Below are positions 1 through 8,004 of a stretch of DNA of 33,021 nt, one piece after another (within the stretch, counting starts at the first letter, position 1; the number at the start of each line of letters is the position of its first letter). The DNA comes from Candidatus Omnitrophota bacterium. Its GTDB lineage: Bacteria; Omnitrophota; Gorgyraeia; Zapsychrales; Zapsychraceae. Location of the stretch: positions 1 to 33,021 of the forward strand of contig JAKQLT010000217.1 in the NCBI GenBank assembly GCA_029567025.1, given 5' to 3'. The notes beneath the pieces are model-generated. The model saw nothing but the letters and a program-made list of their open reading frames with translations, was not told the origin of the DNA and searched no databases. Made by a program: the position numbers and the translations under genes.

Positions 1-189
1 GATAGAAAAGCTCAAATTGGCACGGGAGATAGAAGTGAGAAAATCCGCACTTATAATTTTCCTGATAGAAGAGTCACCGATCATCGTATTGGTTTTACAA
101 CGCATCAATTGATGAATGTCATCGAAGGCGAATTAGATGAAATTACCGAAGCGCTTTTAAAGGCAGAATATGAGGCGTCTTTAAAATGA
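1..189 (+). CDS. prfA: Peptide chain release factor 1, C-terminal end (partial)
   Basis: The frame is open from base 1 and ends at TGA 187-189, giving the last 62 residues of a class I release factor. The stretch RSEKIRTYNFP followed by RVTDHRIG is the conserved region just after the GGQ loop of RF1, which reads UAA and UAG stops. The GGQ motif itself lies upstream of the window. The stop overlaps the prmC start as ATGA (186-189), so the two are translationally coupled. This fits, because PrmC methylates the GGQ glutamine of this protein. RF2 is less likely since the tail matches the RF1 form. Confidence 0.93.
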   Translation, partial: DRKAQIGTGDRSEKIRTYNFPDRRVTDHRIGFTTHQLMNVIEGELDEITEALLKAEYEASLK

Positions 190-980
190 AAATAGAGGAG
201 CAATTATTAACTCATCTTTTTAATTGTCGTCGTGTTGATCTTTATGCTGGAAAACGGACGTTAACGGATGAACAGATGCAAGTTTTTTCTCATATGAAAT
301 CACGGCTTTCTCAAGGAGAGCCGTTACAATACATTTTGGGCGCTGTTGATTTTATGGGCATTTCTTTATGTGTGGATGAAAGAGTCCTTATTCCTCGTCC
401 CGAGACAGAAGAATTAGTCGTATGCGCGATTGATTTATTGAAACAGGGAAACGGGTCACAGATAAGATATGTTTTGGATTTGGGGACAGGTTCTGGCAAT
501 ATCGCGATCGCGATTGCGAAAAATGTTTTAAATAGTTTTGTGACGACGGTTGACATTTCCCCAGCCGCGATAGATTTAGCTACATTAAACGCCCATGAAA
601 ATAAACTTAACGATAAAATACGTTTTATTTGCCAAGATATGAAGATTTTTTTAAAAGAAGAGATATTTCGCAATAAGTACGATCTTGTCATTTCTAATCC
701 TCCGTATATTCCTACCGCCCAGATCGAACAGCTTCCCTGTGATGTGAAGAAGGAGCCGTTTATCGCTTTAGACGGCGGAGAAGATGGTCTTAATTTTTAT
801 CGCGAAATTATTTCCGCGGCGCATTTATTGTTAGAAGATAATGGATGCCTTCTTCTGGAAATTGGCGAGTATCAGGCCGAGGATATTAAAAAAATAGTTG
901 AGGCATCAGGAAAATATCAAGAATGTTCTTTTCGAAAAGATAATGCAGGAAAACAACGGATAACCATTATAAAAAGGTAG
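186..980 (+). CDS. prmC: Release factor glutamine methyltransferase PrmC
   Basis: PrmC transfers a methyl group from S-adenosylmethionine to the glutamine of the GGQ motif in RF1 and RF2. The 264-residue product has an N-terminal helical region, a SAM-binding glycine motif LDLGTGSG at about residues 97-104, and the substrate-binding NPPYIP motif at 171-176, which marks N-methyltransferases acting on Gln or Asn side chains. The length is slightly short of the usual 275-290. It starts on the ATGA overlap with prfA, the classical prfA-prmC pairing, and murA follows 5 bases after its stop. Confidence 0.95.
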   Translation: MKIEEQLLTHLFNCRRVDLYAGKRTLTDEQMQVFSHMKSRLSQGEPLQYILGAVDFMGISLCVDERVLIPRPETEELVVCAIDLLKQGNGSQIRYVLDLGTGSGNIAIAIAKNVLNSFVTTVDISPAAIDLATLNAHENKLNDKIRFICQDMKIFLKEEIFRNKYDLVISNPPYIPTAQIEQLPCDVKKEPFIALDGGEDGLNFYREIISAAHLLLEDNGCLLLEIGEYQAEDIKKIVEASGKYQECSFRKDNAGKQRITIIKR

Positions 981-985
981 ATTGT

Positions 986-2257
986 ATGGATAAATTGATC
1001 ATCGAAGGTGGAAAATTTTTAAAAGGCGAGATTATGGTCAGCGGGTCCAAGAATGCCGCATTGCCTATTATTGCGGCCACATTATTAACGGATGAACCGT
1101 GTGTGATTCGCAATGTCCCACGGTTAATGGATACATCGACGATGATACGGCTTTTGAAATCGTTAGGTAAAGATGTGGAGTGGGGCAAAGATAATAAAAT
1201 TTTAATTTCTTCCAACGGTAAACCGAGTGATTTTGCGGATTATAAACTTGTCTCGACGATGCGCGGGTCTTTTTGTGTCTTAGGGCCTCTTTTAGGGAAA
1301 TTGGGTCATGCGAAAGTTTCTTTACCTGGCGGATGCGTTATTGGGGTTCGTCCGGTCGACCTTCACTTAAAAGGGTTGCGCGCTTTAGGGGCAAAAATTG
1401 AGGTTGAAGCCGGCTATGTTCTGGCCAAAGCGAATCGTTTAAAAGGAACGCATATGTATTTAGGCGGAGGGTTTGGTTCTTCTGTTTTGGCGACGGCTAA
1501 TGTGATGATGGCCGCTGTTTTAGCTGAAGGGGAAACCATTATTGAGTCTGCGGCGTGTGAGCCCGAAGTAGAAGATTTAGCGGATTTTTTAACGGCGATG
1601 GGCGCGCGCATTAAAGGAAAGGGAAGTCCGCGTCTTATTATCACAGGGGTAAAGAAATTAAAAGGTGTTAATTATCAGATTATTCCAGATCGTATTGAGG
1701 CCGGAACGTTTATTTTACTGGCGGCTGCCCTTCGTAATAATAATATCGTTATTAAAGGAGCGAACCTATCTCATTTAATGGCGCTTGTTGATAAAATGAA
1801 AGAAGCGGGCGTGAAGATAACGGAAAATAATGAAGGAGATATTTTTGTAAAAACTTCGAAAAATTTAAAACCTGTAACGGTTACAACTTATCCTTATCCG
1901 GGATTTCCGACGGATCTTCAAGCACAAATGATGGCTCTTATGACAACTATTGATGGGATTAGCGTGGTCACAGACAGGGTTTATCCGGATCGCTTTATGC
2001 ATGTCGCGGAATTAAATCGTATGGGCGCGAATATAAAAAAAGAAGGCAGCAACGCGGTTGTCCATGGTGTTAAACATTTATCGGGCGCGCCTGTTGTCGC
2101 GTCTGATTTACGCGCATCAGCCGCTCTTGTTATGGCCGGATTAACCGCTAAAGGAAAAACAGAAATACGGCGACTTTATCATTTAGACCGCGGCTATGAA
2201 AATCTTGATAAGAAATTAACACAGCTCGGCGCAAAAATTTATCGCGAAAAAGAATAA
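986..2257 (+). CDS. murA: UDP-N-acetylglucosamine 1-carboxyvinyltransferase MurA
   Basis: MurA adds enolpyruvate from phosphoenolpyruvate to UDP-GlcNAc, the first committed step of peptidoglycan synthesis in the cytoplasm. The 423-residue product has the family's usual length (about 420). It carries the N-terminal SGSKNA motif with Lys22 and the catalytic loop LPGGCVIGVRPVD with Cys117. The Cys is the residue alkylated by fosfomycin, so the enzyme is predicted to be sensitive (inference). It lies 5 bases after prmC, in one transcription unit. A GC-rich palindrome follows its stop. Confidence 0.96.
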   Translation: MDKLIIEGGKFLKGEIMVSGSKNAALPIIAATLLTDEPCVIRNVPRLMDTSTMIRLLKSLGKDVEWGKDNKILISSNGKPSDFADYKLVSTMRGSFCVLGPLLGKLGHAKVSLPGGCVIGVRPVDLHLKGLRALGAKIEVEAGYVLAKANRLKGTHMYLGGGFGSSVLATANVMMAAVLAEGETIIESAACEPEVEDLADFLTAMGARIKGKGSPRLIITGVKKLKGVNYQIIPDRIEAGTFILLAAALRNNNIVIKGANLSHLMALVDKMKEAGVKITENNEGDIFVKTSKNLKPVTVTTYPYPGFPTDLQAQMMALMTTIDGISVVTDRVYPDRFMHVAELNRMGANIKKEGSNAVVHGVKHLSGAPVVASDLRASAALVMAGLTAKGKTEIRRLYHLDRGYENLDKKLTQLGAKIYREKE

Positions 2258-2264
2258 ATGGCGC

Positions 2265-2297
2265 AACCTTTCCCCACCCCCGGGGTGGGGAAAGGTT
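2265..2297. repeat. GC-rich intergenic palindrome, copy 1
   Basis: Two perfect 16-base arms (2265-2280 and 2282-2297) are separated by a single C. The left arm reads AACCTTTCCCCACCCC. It lies between murA and trpG, 8 bases after the murA stop. Related copies lie at 13585, 26021, 30612 and 31209, each at the 3' end of a gene. It probably folds as an RNA hairpin that marks mRNA ends or stabilises them. No U-run follows, so it is not a standard intrinsic terminator. Confidence 0.8.
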
Positions 2298-2310
2298 AAA
2301 GGGAGATGGT

Positions 2311-2889
2311 ATGATTTTGATGATCGATAATTATGATTCGTTTACGTATAATCTCGTCCAGTATTTCGGCGAGTTGGGCGCTGATTTACAAGTGTATCGG
2401 AATGACGCATTATCTCTCAACGATATTCAAAAAATGAATTCGAAGAAAATTGTTATTTCTCCTGGTCCTGGACGTCCAGAAGATGCGGGGATTTCTGTTG
2501 ATATTATTAAGTGTTTTTCTGGAAAAATTCCGATTTTAGGCGTGTGCTTGGGGCATCAGGCCGTTGGTTATGCTTTTGGAGGAAAAATCATTCGCGCTAA
2601 AAATATTATGCACGGAAAAACATCTCGTATAAAACATAACAATAAAGATATTTTTAAAAATTTAAAGAATCCTTTTGAGGCGACGCGATATCATTCTTTA
2701 GTCATTGAAGAAAAGACGTTACCTGATTGTTTAGAGGTTATGGCTTATACGCAAGAAGATAAAGAAATTATGGGCGTTCGACATAAACAATTTCCTTTGT
2801 GGGGTGTGCAGTTTCATCCGGAATCGATTTTGACAAAAGAAGGGAAAAATTTGTTAAAAAATTTTCTTCATATTAATGGAGGGCATTAA
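2311..2889 (+). CDS. trpG: Anthranilate synthase component II (glutamine amidotransferase)
   Basis: This subunit hydrolyses glutamine and passes ammonia to component I (TrpE) to make anthranilate from chorismate. The 192-residue class I amidotransferase has the N-terminal DNYDSFTYNLVQ, the oxyanion region SPGPGRPEDAG, the nucleophile Cys79 in GVCLGHQ, and the His-Glu pair in VQFHPESI near residue 170. The same protein may also serve PabB in folate synthesis, as in many bacteria with one amidotransferase. No trpE is present in this window. A GGGAGA ribosome site precedes the ATG. It heads the trpGDCF block. Confidence 0.93.
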   Translation: MILMIDNYDSFTYNLVQYFGELGADLQVYRNDALSLNDIQKMNSKKIVISPGPGRPEDAGISVDIIKCFSGKIPILGVCLGHQAVGYAFGGKIIRAKNIMHGKTSRIKHNNKDIFKNLKNPFEATRYHSLVIEEKTLPDCLEVMAYTQEDKEIMGVRHKQFPLWGVQFHPESILTKEGKNLLKNFLHINGGH

Positions 2890-2905
2890 TTGTGAAGGTG
2901 TTTTT

Positions 2906-3919
2906 ATGAGAACATTTATTGAAAAAATTAAAGATGGCGAAAATTTAACGCAACAAGAGGTTGAAATTGCGATGCACGCCATTATGGAAGGTAAAACTCC
3001 TAAAAATGATATTGCGGATTTTTTATTGGCCTTGCGTCATAAAGGCCCAACTATCGATGAGATTACTGGCGCGGCAAAGATTATGAGGCGATTTGTTGTC
3101 CCCATAAAAAGTTGTCATAAAAATATTTTAGATACCTGCGGAACCGGTGGAGATAGAAAAAATACGTTTAATATTTCAACATTGTCGGCCTTAGTCGTGG
3201 CTGGCGCAGGAGTTCCTGTCGCCAAACACGGAAATCGTTCTGTTTCGAGTAAATGCGGAAGCGCAGATATTTTAGAAGAGCTGGGTGTTAATCTTGATAT
3301 TGCACAAGAACGTGTAACGGAATGTTTAAATGAAGTGGGGATTGCTTTTTTATTTGCGCAAAAACTTCATCCGGCGATGAAGAATGTCGCACCTATCCGT
3401 AAAGAATTAGGAGTTGAAACGATTTTTAATGTGTTAGGTCCTTTGACAAATCCGGCGAATGCGACACATCAGATTATAGGTGTCTATAATCGTGATTATG
3501 TGGAACCGTTAGCGCATGTTTTGAAAAATTTAGGTCTTAAGAAAGCGCTTGTTGTTCATGGCGGCGATGGGCTGGATGAAATTACGACAACCACCAATAC
3601 GTTTATCAGTGAATTTAATGGAAAAGACGTTGTGAGCTATGATATTTCCCCTGAAGAATTAGGCTTTCCATTAGCCGAGTTAGCCGATTTAGTCGGCGGA
3701 GACCTTTGCACGAACCTTGACATTGCTCAAAGAATTTTAGACGGCGAACACTGGCCTAAGAGGGATATTGTTGTTTTAAATGCTGCTTACGCTTTATATG
3801 TTTTCGGAAAAGTTGACACTATTTCCGATGGCATTGAAATGGCTCAAGGCTCTTTAGACACCGGCAAGGCCTTTGAAAAATTACAACAATTAAAGGAATT
3901 TACCAATCGTGGAAGCTGA
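2906..3919 (+). CDS. trpD: Anthranilate phosphoribosyltransferase
   Basis: TrpD joins anthranilate to phosphoribosyl pyrophosphate. I place the start at ATG 2906, behind the GAAGGTG ribosome site at 2894-2900, because MRTFIEKIKDGENLT is the usual family N-terminus. An in-frame ATG at 2876 would add ten unlikely residues and overlap trpG. The 337-residue product has the PRPP-binding DTCGTGGDRKNTFN motif and KHGNRSVSSKCGSADILEELG-like anthranilate-site residues. Length is normal for the family. Its 3' end overlaps the trpC start by 11 bases, indicating translational coupling. Confidence 0.95.
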   Translation: MRTFIEKIKDGENLTQQEVEIAMHAIMEGKTPKNDIADFLLALRHKGPTIDEITGAAKIMRRFVVPIKSCHKNILDTCGTGGDRKNTFNISTLSALVVAGAGVPVAKHGNRSVSSKCGSADILEELGVNLDIAQERVTECLNEVGIAFLFAQKLHPAMKNVAPIRKELGVETIFNVLGPLTNPANATHQIIGVYNRDYVEPLAHVLKNLGLKKALVVHGGDGLDEITTTTNTFISEFNGKDVVSYDISPEELGFPLAELADLVGGDLCTNLDIAQRILDGEHWPKRDIVVLNAAYALYVFGKVDTISDGIEMAQGSLDTGKAFEKLQQLKEFTNRGS

Positions 3920-4700
3920 TTTTCTTCAACAGATCATCTCTCATAAACGCCATATCATCGAAACTAAAAAGGAATATTTTTTAAAGTTAAAGGATCATGC
4001 CAGCTGTTTGCAGACACAAAAGTATCATGTTTTTAAAAAAAGCATTTCAGCGCCTGATAAAATAAGTCTTATCGCAGAAATTAAGAAAGCCTCGCCTTCT
4101 AAAGGTCTTATTCGTGAAAATTTTGATGTTCTGTCTATTGCAAAAACTTATGAAGAACAAGGCGCGGCCGGGATTTCTGTCTTGACGGAAGATAGATTTT
4201 TTTTAGGAAGCATATCTTATTTGAAAAAAGTTGCGGATTGTGTTCATGTTCCGGTTTTAGCAAAAGATTTTTTTATCGATGAAGGACAGATTTATGAAGC
4301 CCATGCGCACGGGGCGAGCGCGGTTCTTTTAATTATGGCGATTCTAAAAGATCATGAAGTAAAACAATTAATGAATGTCGCGCGGTCTTTAGACGTGGAT
4401 TGTTTAGTTGAGGTTCACAATCGAGAAGAATTTTTGCGTGCTTTAGATTGTGGCGCTGAAATCATAGGCATTAATAATCGCGATTTAAAAACGTTTCATG
4501 TGGATCTTCGCGTTGCCGAAGAATTAATTCCGCAAATTCCTAAAGATAAAGTGATTGTCGTTGAAAGCGGCATTCATTTTTATGGTGAAGTAAAACGTTT
4601 TAAAGAATTGGGCGCGCAGGCGGTTTTAATCGGAGAAACTTTTATGAGAGAACAAGATATAGCACAAAAAATAAAGGAAGTGATGTATGGTCAAAGTTAA
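3909..4700 (+). CDS. trpC: Indole-3-glycerol phosphate synthase
   Basis: TrpC cyclises 1-(o-carboxyphenylamino)-1-deoxyribulose phosphate to indole-3-glycerol phosphate. The 263-residue (beta/alpha)8 barrel shows IAEIKKASPSKGLI (catalytic Lys and phosphate site), VLAKDFFID, IIGINNRDLKTF and VVESGI, all at family-typical positions. It starts at GTG 3909 inside the end of trpD; no better start exists downstream. It overlaps trpF by 14 bases. It is a stand-alone enzyme, not the TrpC-TrpF fusion of enterobacteria. Confidence 0.96.
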   Translation: MEADFLQQIISHKRHIIETKKEYFLKLKDHASCLQTQKYHVFKKSISAPDKISLIAEIKKASPSKGLIRENFDVLSIAKTYEEQGAAGISVLTEDRFFLGSISYLKKVADCVHVPVLAKDFFIDEGQIYEAHAHGASAVLLIMAILKDHEVKQLMNVARSLDVDCLVEVHNREEFLRALDCGAEIIGINNRDLKTFHVDLRVAEELIPQIPKDKVIVVESGIHFYGEVKRFKELGAQAVLIGETFMREQDIAQKIKEVMYGQS

Positions 4701-5298
4701 GGTGTGCGGGATAACGAATTTTGAAGACGCGTCGAAATCCGCGTTTTATGACGCGGCGGCTGTTGGTTTTGTTTTTTGCAAAAAAAGTCCTCGCTATATT
4801 TCGCCGAGTAAGGCCAGAACGATTATTGAAAAGTTACCGCCGTTTGTGACTCCTGTCGGAGTTTTTGTAGATTTAAATGAGCGTGCGGTACGCGATATTT
4901 GCCGTTTTACGCGTATTTCAACGGTGCAGTTTCACGGAGAAGAAGATCAGATGTATTGCAAGCGCTTTAAAGATTATAAAATCATTAAAGCGTTTCGTGT
5001 CGGAGAGTATTTTGATATTGAAAAAGTGAAAAAATACAAAGTAGACGCGTTTCTTTTTGATACATATCAAGAAAATGTTGCCGGAGGCACAGGAAAGACA
5101 TTTAATTGGTATCTTTTAAAAGATATAAAATTTGATAAACCGGTTATTTTGTCCGGCGGCTTAAATCCTCTTAACGTAAAAGAGGCGATAGGGATTCTTA
5201 ATCCTTTTATGGTCGATGTCTCAAGTGGCGTTGAACAATCACCCGGCATTAAAAGTCCAAAATTAATCCGAGATTTCTTTGAGGCGGTAAAAGCGTAG
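4687..5298 (+). CDS. trpF: Phosphoribosylanthranilate isomerase
   Basis: TrpF converts N-(5-phosphoribosyl)anthranilate to the ribulose form used by TrpC. The 203-residue barrel contains KVCGI near the N-terminus (catalytic Cys), GFVFCKKSPRYI, the loop LSGGLNPLNV and the terminal DVSSGVEQSPGIKS phosphate site with the catalytic Asp. The length matches the family. It is the last gene of the first trp block. In a conventional operon trpB would follow, but here trpB lies almost 5 kb downstream. Confidence 0.95.
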   Translation: MVKVKVCGITNFEDASKSAFYDAAAVGFVFCKKSPRYISPSKARTIIEKLPPFVTPVGVFVDLNERAVRDICRFTRISTVQFHGEEDQMYCKRFKDYKIIKAFRVGEYFDIEKVKKYKVDAFLFDTYQENVAGGTGKTFNWYLLKDIKFDKPVILSGGLNPLNVKEAIGILNPFMVDVSSGVEQSPGIKSPKLIRDFFEAVKA

Positions 5299-5314
5299 GA
5301 AGTTTTTTACAGCT

Positions 5315-5320
5315 TATAAT
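5315..5320 (+). promoter_or_regulatory. Candidate -10 box for the glycosyltransferase
   Basis: A perfect TATAAT lies in the 40-base gap between trpF and the GT39 gene, 18 bases before the ATG. No good -35 hexamer is seen at the usual distance. It may let the glycosyltransferase be transcribed apart from the trp genes. This is a guess from a single hexamer. Confidence 0.35.
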
Positions 5321-5338
5321 TATGAGAAAGACAATTTC

Positions 5339-5989
5339 ATGAATTTTTTTATTAAGATGGTAGTCCCGTTTTTGCCTGTTTTCGTTTTCTGCTTTGTTTA
5401 TTTATTTTTTTTAACGATTTCTAGGCCCCAATTATTAGGATGGAAAGATTCTTTTTTAAAGAGTGCTGTCGTTTGGGCAGGATTAGTGGTTCTTAGCACT
5501 GAAATATTAAGTATTTGGCACGCGTTAAATTTTGAAAATTTAGTCTTTTTTTGGTGTTTTTTATTCTTTGGGCTTCTTTTTTTATTTTTTATAAATCGTA
5601 AAAAAGTATTTTCTATAGAAATAGAATTTTTAAAAAAAAGATTCCTTTCTTTTTTTTCTTTTTCCTTCGCAGTAATATTAAGTTTTTCCTTAGGGCTTCT
5701 TTTTTTGGCGGTAGTGGCCCCGCCGAATAATTATGATTCAATGACTTATCATATGTCGCGGGTAGAGCATTGGATCCAAAATCAAAGTGTTTTTCATTAC
5801 CCTACTAATATTACTCGTCAATTATTTTCTGCTCCATGGGCAGAGTTTGCGATTCTTCATTTTCAGATATTATCTCGATCAGATTTTTTTGCAAATTTAG
5901 TTCAGTGGACATCTTTTCTCGGAGTTGTGATTGGCGTTATGGCGATAGTTGAGAAAATAGGTGGGGGGGGGTATATGTTCAAACTTTAG
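5339..5989 (+). CDS. GT39-type membrane glycosyltransferase, N-terminal part (frameshifted)
   Basis: This 216-residue frame holds the N-terminal membrane helices and the first extracytoplasmic loop of a family 39 (PMT-like) glycosyltransferase, which moves a sugar from a polyprenyl-phosphate donor to a surface acceptor. The loop APPNNYDSMTYHMSRVEHW carries the acidic residue expected of the catalytic site. The frame runs through nine G at 5963-5971 and stops shortly afterwards at TAG. One added G would continue it as GGGGVYVQTLAALLTASLP into the frame starting at 5998, restoring a protein of about 650 residues. The gene uses fewer GC-rich codons than its trp neighbours, suggesting transfer. 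It could be phase variable, a pseudogene or a sequencing error. Confidence 0.8.
   Translation: MNFFIKMVVPFLPVFVFCFVYLFFLTISRPQLLGWKDSFLKSAVVWAGLVVLSTEILSIWHALNFENLVFFWCFLFFGLLFLFFINRKKVFSIEIEFLKKRFLSFFSFSFAVILSFSLGLLFLAVVAPPNNYDSMTYHMSRVEHWIQNQSVFHYPTNITRQLFSAPWAEFAILHFQILSRSDFFANLVQWTSFLGVVIGVMAIVEKIGGGGYMFKL
5963..5971 (+). repeat. Poly-G tract (9 G) at the GT39 frameshift
   Basis: Nine consecutive G lie inside the glycosyltransferase coding region, exactly where the reading frame passes from one frame to the other. Ten or seven G would restore one open frame. Such tracts in surface-sugar genes are known contingency loci in Campylobacter and Helicobacter. The alternative is a miscalled homopolymer. 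Confidence 0.85.
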
Positions 5990-5997
5990 CGGCATTA

Positions 5998-7293
5998 TTG
6001 ACAGCTTCTCTTCCCATGGGTATTTTGCAAGCCACAACGACACAAAATGATTTAGTCTTAAGTTTTTGGGTCGTTTCTTTTGTTTATTTTTTGTTCCAAA
6101 CTATTAAAAATAATAATCGCAGTATCCTTCCATATGTTTTTTTAGGGTTATCGGTGGGGATTGGGTTCCTCACAAAAGCTACAATGATTTTTTTTATTGT
6201 TTCTTTTTGTAGTCTGGGAGTGCTTCATTTGTTATGCAAAAGAGAATTCAAAAAATATCTGAAAGGATTTGTTATTGTTTTTTCTATCGCGCTTTTGTTT
6301 AATGTAGGGCATTTTTATAGGAATTATGATTTGGGACAGCACATTCTTATGCCGATTCCAGAGGTGTCAAAAAATGTTGTTAATGAGCGTTTTTCTTTTA
6401 AGGGAGGATTGTCTAATACGATGAGAAATATTCTCCTGCATCTGAATTCGCCTTTTGAAGAAATAAATAATTTGATTTTTTCTTTTTCAAAAAAGATTCA
6501 TCAGTGGATGGATGTCGATTTTGATGATGCTCGGTATACTTATGGAAAAATTAAAGATTTTACTGTGAAAAATCATATTCATGAAGATGTTAGTGGGAAT
6601 TTTTATCATTTTTTGTTTTTGTTTATTTCTTTCATGGCGATTTTTTTATCGAGAAAAAAATATTTTAATAATTTTTATTTTTCTTTCTTGTTTTTTGGGA
6701 ATTTATTGGCTTTTTTTATTTTTTCTTTTTATTTAAAATGGCAACCATGGGGAAGCCGTTTGCAATTGCCTTTTTTTATGCTTGCGATTGCTTCAGTTGT
6801 ATTATTGTTTCAAGATATTAAAACTCGTTGGAGGTTTATTGTAAATGGGATTATTTTTTTCATTGTTTTTTCTTCTAGTCCATATCTTTTAAAAAATCCT
6901 GCTAAACGGTTAATTTCTGCGAAAAAGGCTACTGTTTGGAATACTTCGCGAGAGGATATGTATTTTGTTTATCATGAGAGATTGAGGAAAAAAGAATATA
7001 GAAAAATAGTGAATTATATAAAAGACTCCAACTGCCATGAGATTGGCTTATTTGTTGGGGAAGATGATTGGGAGTATCCCTTTTTTGCTTTGTTTCGAAA
7101 AGAGCAGTATCCTGTTCACATAGAACATGTTTTTGTTAAAAATGCGTCTTATAAATATTCTGACTTTTTATTCTCTCCTTGCGCTGTTATTCTTAAGCGC
7201 GAAATATCTGAAATAGATAGAAAGAAGAACGAAGATTTTTTTAAGTTGAAAAAATATTATTCGGATTATTTTGAATTATATTTAAAGGAGTAA
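5998..7293 (+). CDS. GT39-type membrane glycosyltransferase, C-terminal part (frameshifted)
   Basis: This 431-residue frame continues the preceding glycosyltransferase after the homopolymer. It starts formally at TTG 5998 but has no ribosome site, so it is almost certainly not an independent gene. It has several hydrophobic helices, the conserved ATTTQNDL segment just after the junction (typical of these enzymes), and a soluble C-terminal part rich in Tyr, Lys and Phe. Translation alone would lack the catalytic loop carried upstream. Activity therefore depends on frame restoration at 5963-5971. Confidence 0.75.
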   Translation: MTASLPMGILQATTTQNDLVLSFWVVSFVYFLFQTIKNNNRSILPYVFLGLSVGIGFLTKATMIFFIVSFCSLGVLHLLCKREFKKYLKGFVIVFSIALLFNVGHFYRNYDLGQHILMPIPEVSKNVVNERFSFKGGLSNTMRNILLHLNSPFEEINNLIFSFSKKIHQWMDVDFDDARYTYGKIKDFTVKNHIHEDVSGNFYHFLFLFISFMAIFLSRKKYFNNFYFSFLFFGNLLAFFIFSFYLKWQPWGSRLQLPFFMLAIASVVLLFQDIKTRWRFIVNGIIFFIVFSSSPYLLKNPAKRLISAKKATVWNTSREDMYFVYHERLRKKEYRKIVNYIKDSNCHEIGLFVGEDDWEYPFFALFRKEQYPVHIEHVFVKNASYKYSDFLFSPCAVILKREISEIDRKKNEDFFKLKKYYSDYFELYLKE

Positions 7294-7349
7294 AGAATTG
7301 TTATTTTATATGAATCTTGTAAGTCTTTTATTTTCTAAGCGATAAAAAT

Positions 7350-7378
7350 TTGTTATTTTTTAAAATGCATGTTATCTT
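7350..7378 (+). promoter_or_regulatory. Promoter of the structured RNA
   Basis: TTGTTA (7350-7355) and TATCTT (7373-7378) are separated by exactly 17 bases. The expected transcription start near 7385 falls two bases before the closing stem of the RNA at 7387. That agreement supports both calls. Confidence 0.55.
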
Positions 7379-7386
7379 TTGTTTAG

Positions 7387-7577
7387 GCCGATAAAGGTAA
7401 ACCCGGGGAAACTCGGGGACACAAAGCCGACAGACCTAAATAGCGTAAGACCTAAAAGGCCCGACGGTTCCTTAAGTGGACGGGGCATACCACGAGATGT
7501 GGCGAGGCGGTTGATGAGCTAAATGGTGGCTGGGTTGCCGAAGAGCGAGGGCGGGAGATATCCGCATCTTTATCGGC
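7387..7577 (+). ncRNA. GEMM-I (cyclic-di-GMP-I)-like riboswitch or structured RNA
   Basis: The ends pair perfectly over ten bases: GCCGATAAAG at 7387-7396 with CTTTATCGGC at 7568-7577. Inside are features of class I cyclic-di-GMP riboswitches. GGTAAACC leads into a six-pair stem CCCGGG/CTCGGG capped by a GAAA tetraloop, then GGACACAAAGCC (consensus GGACGCAAAGCC), CCTAAA tetraloop-receptor-like segments, and near the 3' end GGGTTGCCGA (consensus GGGTTACCGA). The arm carrying the receptor is much longer than usual, and GACCTAAA occurs twice. A terminator follows at 7596. The ligand is inferred only; a variant binding another dinucleotide, or a stand-alone RNA, is possible. Confidence 0.62.
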
Positions 7578-7595
7578 TCTCTTCTTTAAAACGAT

Positions 7596-7622
7596 AATCC
7601 CTTACATGATAAGGGATTTTTT
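7596..7622 (+). terminator. Intrinsic terminator after the structured RNA
   Basis: AATCCCTTA (7596-7604) pairs perfectly with TAAGGGATT (7610-7618) around a 5-base loop, followed by a run of six T ending at 7622. It lies 19 bases after the RNA's closing stem and 77 bases before the next start. It could be the expression platform of a riboswitch or simply the end of a free RNA. Confidence 0.85.
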
Positions 7623-7681
7623 ATTTGAAAGACATCTTTTCAAAAATCCTTTTAAAAAAAATAAGCAAAAAAAATGAATTA

Positions 7682-7690
7682 TGCTACAAT
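7682..7690 (+). promoter_or_regulatory. Extended -10 promoter of the zinc-ribbon gene
   Basis: TGCTACAAT is an extended -10 element (TGn plus TACAAT). The predicted start near 7697 is two bases before ATG 7699, so the mRNA would be essentially leaderless. No Shine-Dalgarno sequence precedes either ATG. Confidence 0.45.
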
Positions 7691-7698
7691 ACGAATTT

Positions 7699-8004
7699 AT
7701 GAGTGAAAAATTAATGCGTGTGTATAAGAAATATGATGTGAGTCAGATCAAGCCGCATTTGATGATTTATGGCGATTTAAACGGCAGTTGCGCTAATTGT
7801 AATAATCTTAATGTGAAATTTACCGATATACAATGCCCCGAATGTAAATCTATTTTTAAATATATCGCTTTTCGCAATCCCAAGAATCATATCCCCAAAA
7901 TTTATAAATTAATGGAAGAAAAGCCCGATATGCTGATTATTGATTATGATGATTATCATAAAGCCTTAGGGGATCAGAAAGCCAAGAGCATTTTTAATGA
8001 TTAA
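7699..8004 (+). CDS. Small zinc-ribbon protein of unknown function
   Basis: I do not recognise the family. The product has 101 residues from ATG 7699 (107 if ATG 7681 is used, but that lies within the likely -10 region). Two CxxC pairs (CANC and CPEC, 12 residues apart from the last Cys of one to the first of the next) should bind one zinc ion. There is no signal peptide or membrane segment, and the tail is acidic. The stop overlaps the M20 peptidase start by 8 bases, so the two are co-translated. It is the first gene after the GEMM-like RNA and its terminator, hence the likely riboswitch target if that RNA controls anything in cis. Confidence 0.8.
   Translation: MSEKLMRVYKKYDVSQIKPHLMIYGDLNGSCANCNNLNVKFTDIQCPECKSIFKYIAFRNPKNHIPKIYKLMEEKPDMLIIDYDDYHKALGDQKAKSIFND

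Noticed and set aside
311..691. 126-residue minus-strand frame
   Set aside because: It is a shadow of prmC, whose motifs and operon position are clear.
2876..2905. Upstream start for trpD
   Set aside because: It overlaps trpG and adds residues foreign to the family, and the better ribosome site serves ATG 2906.
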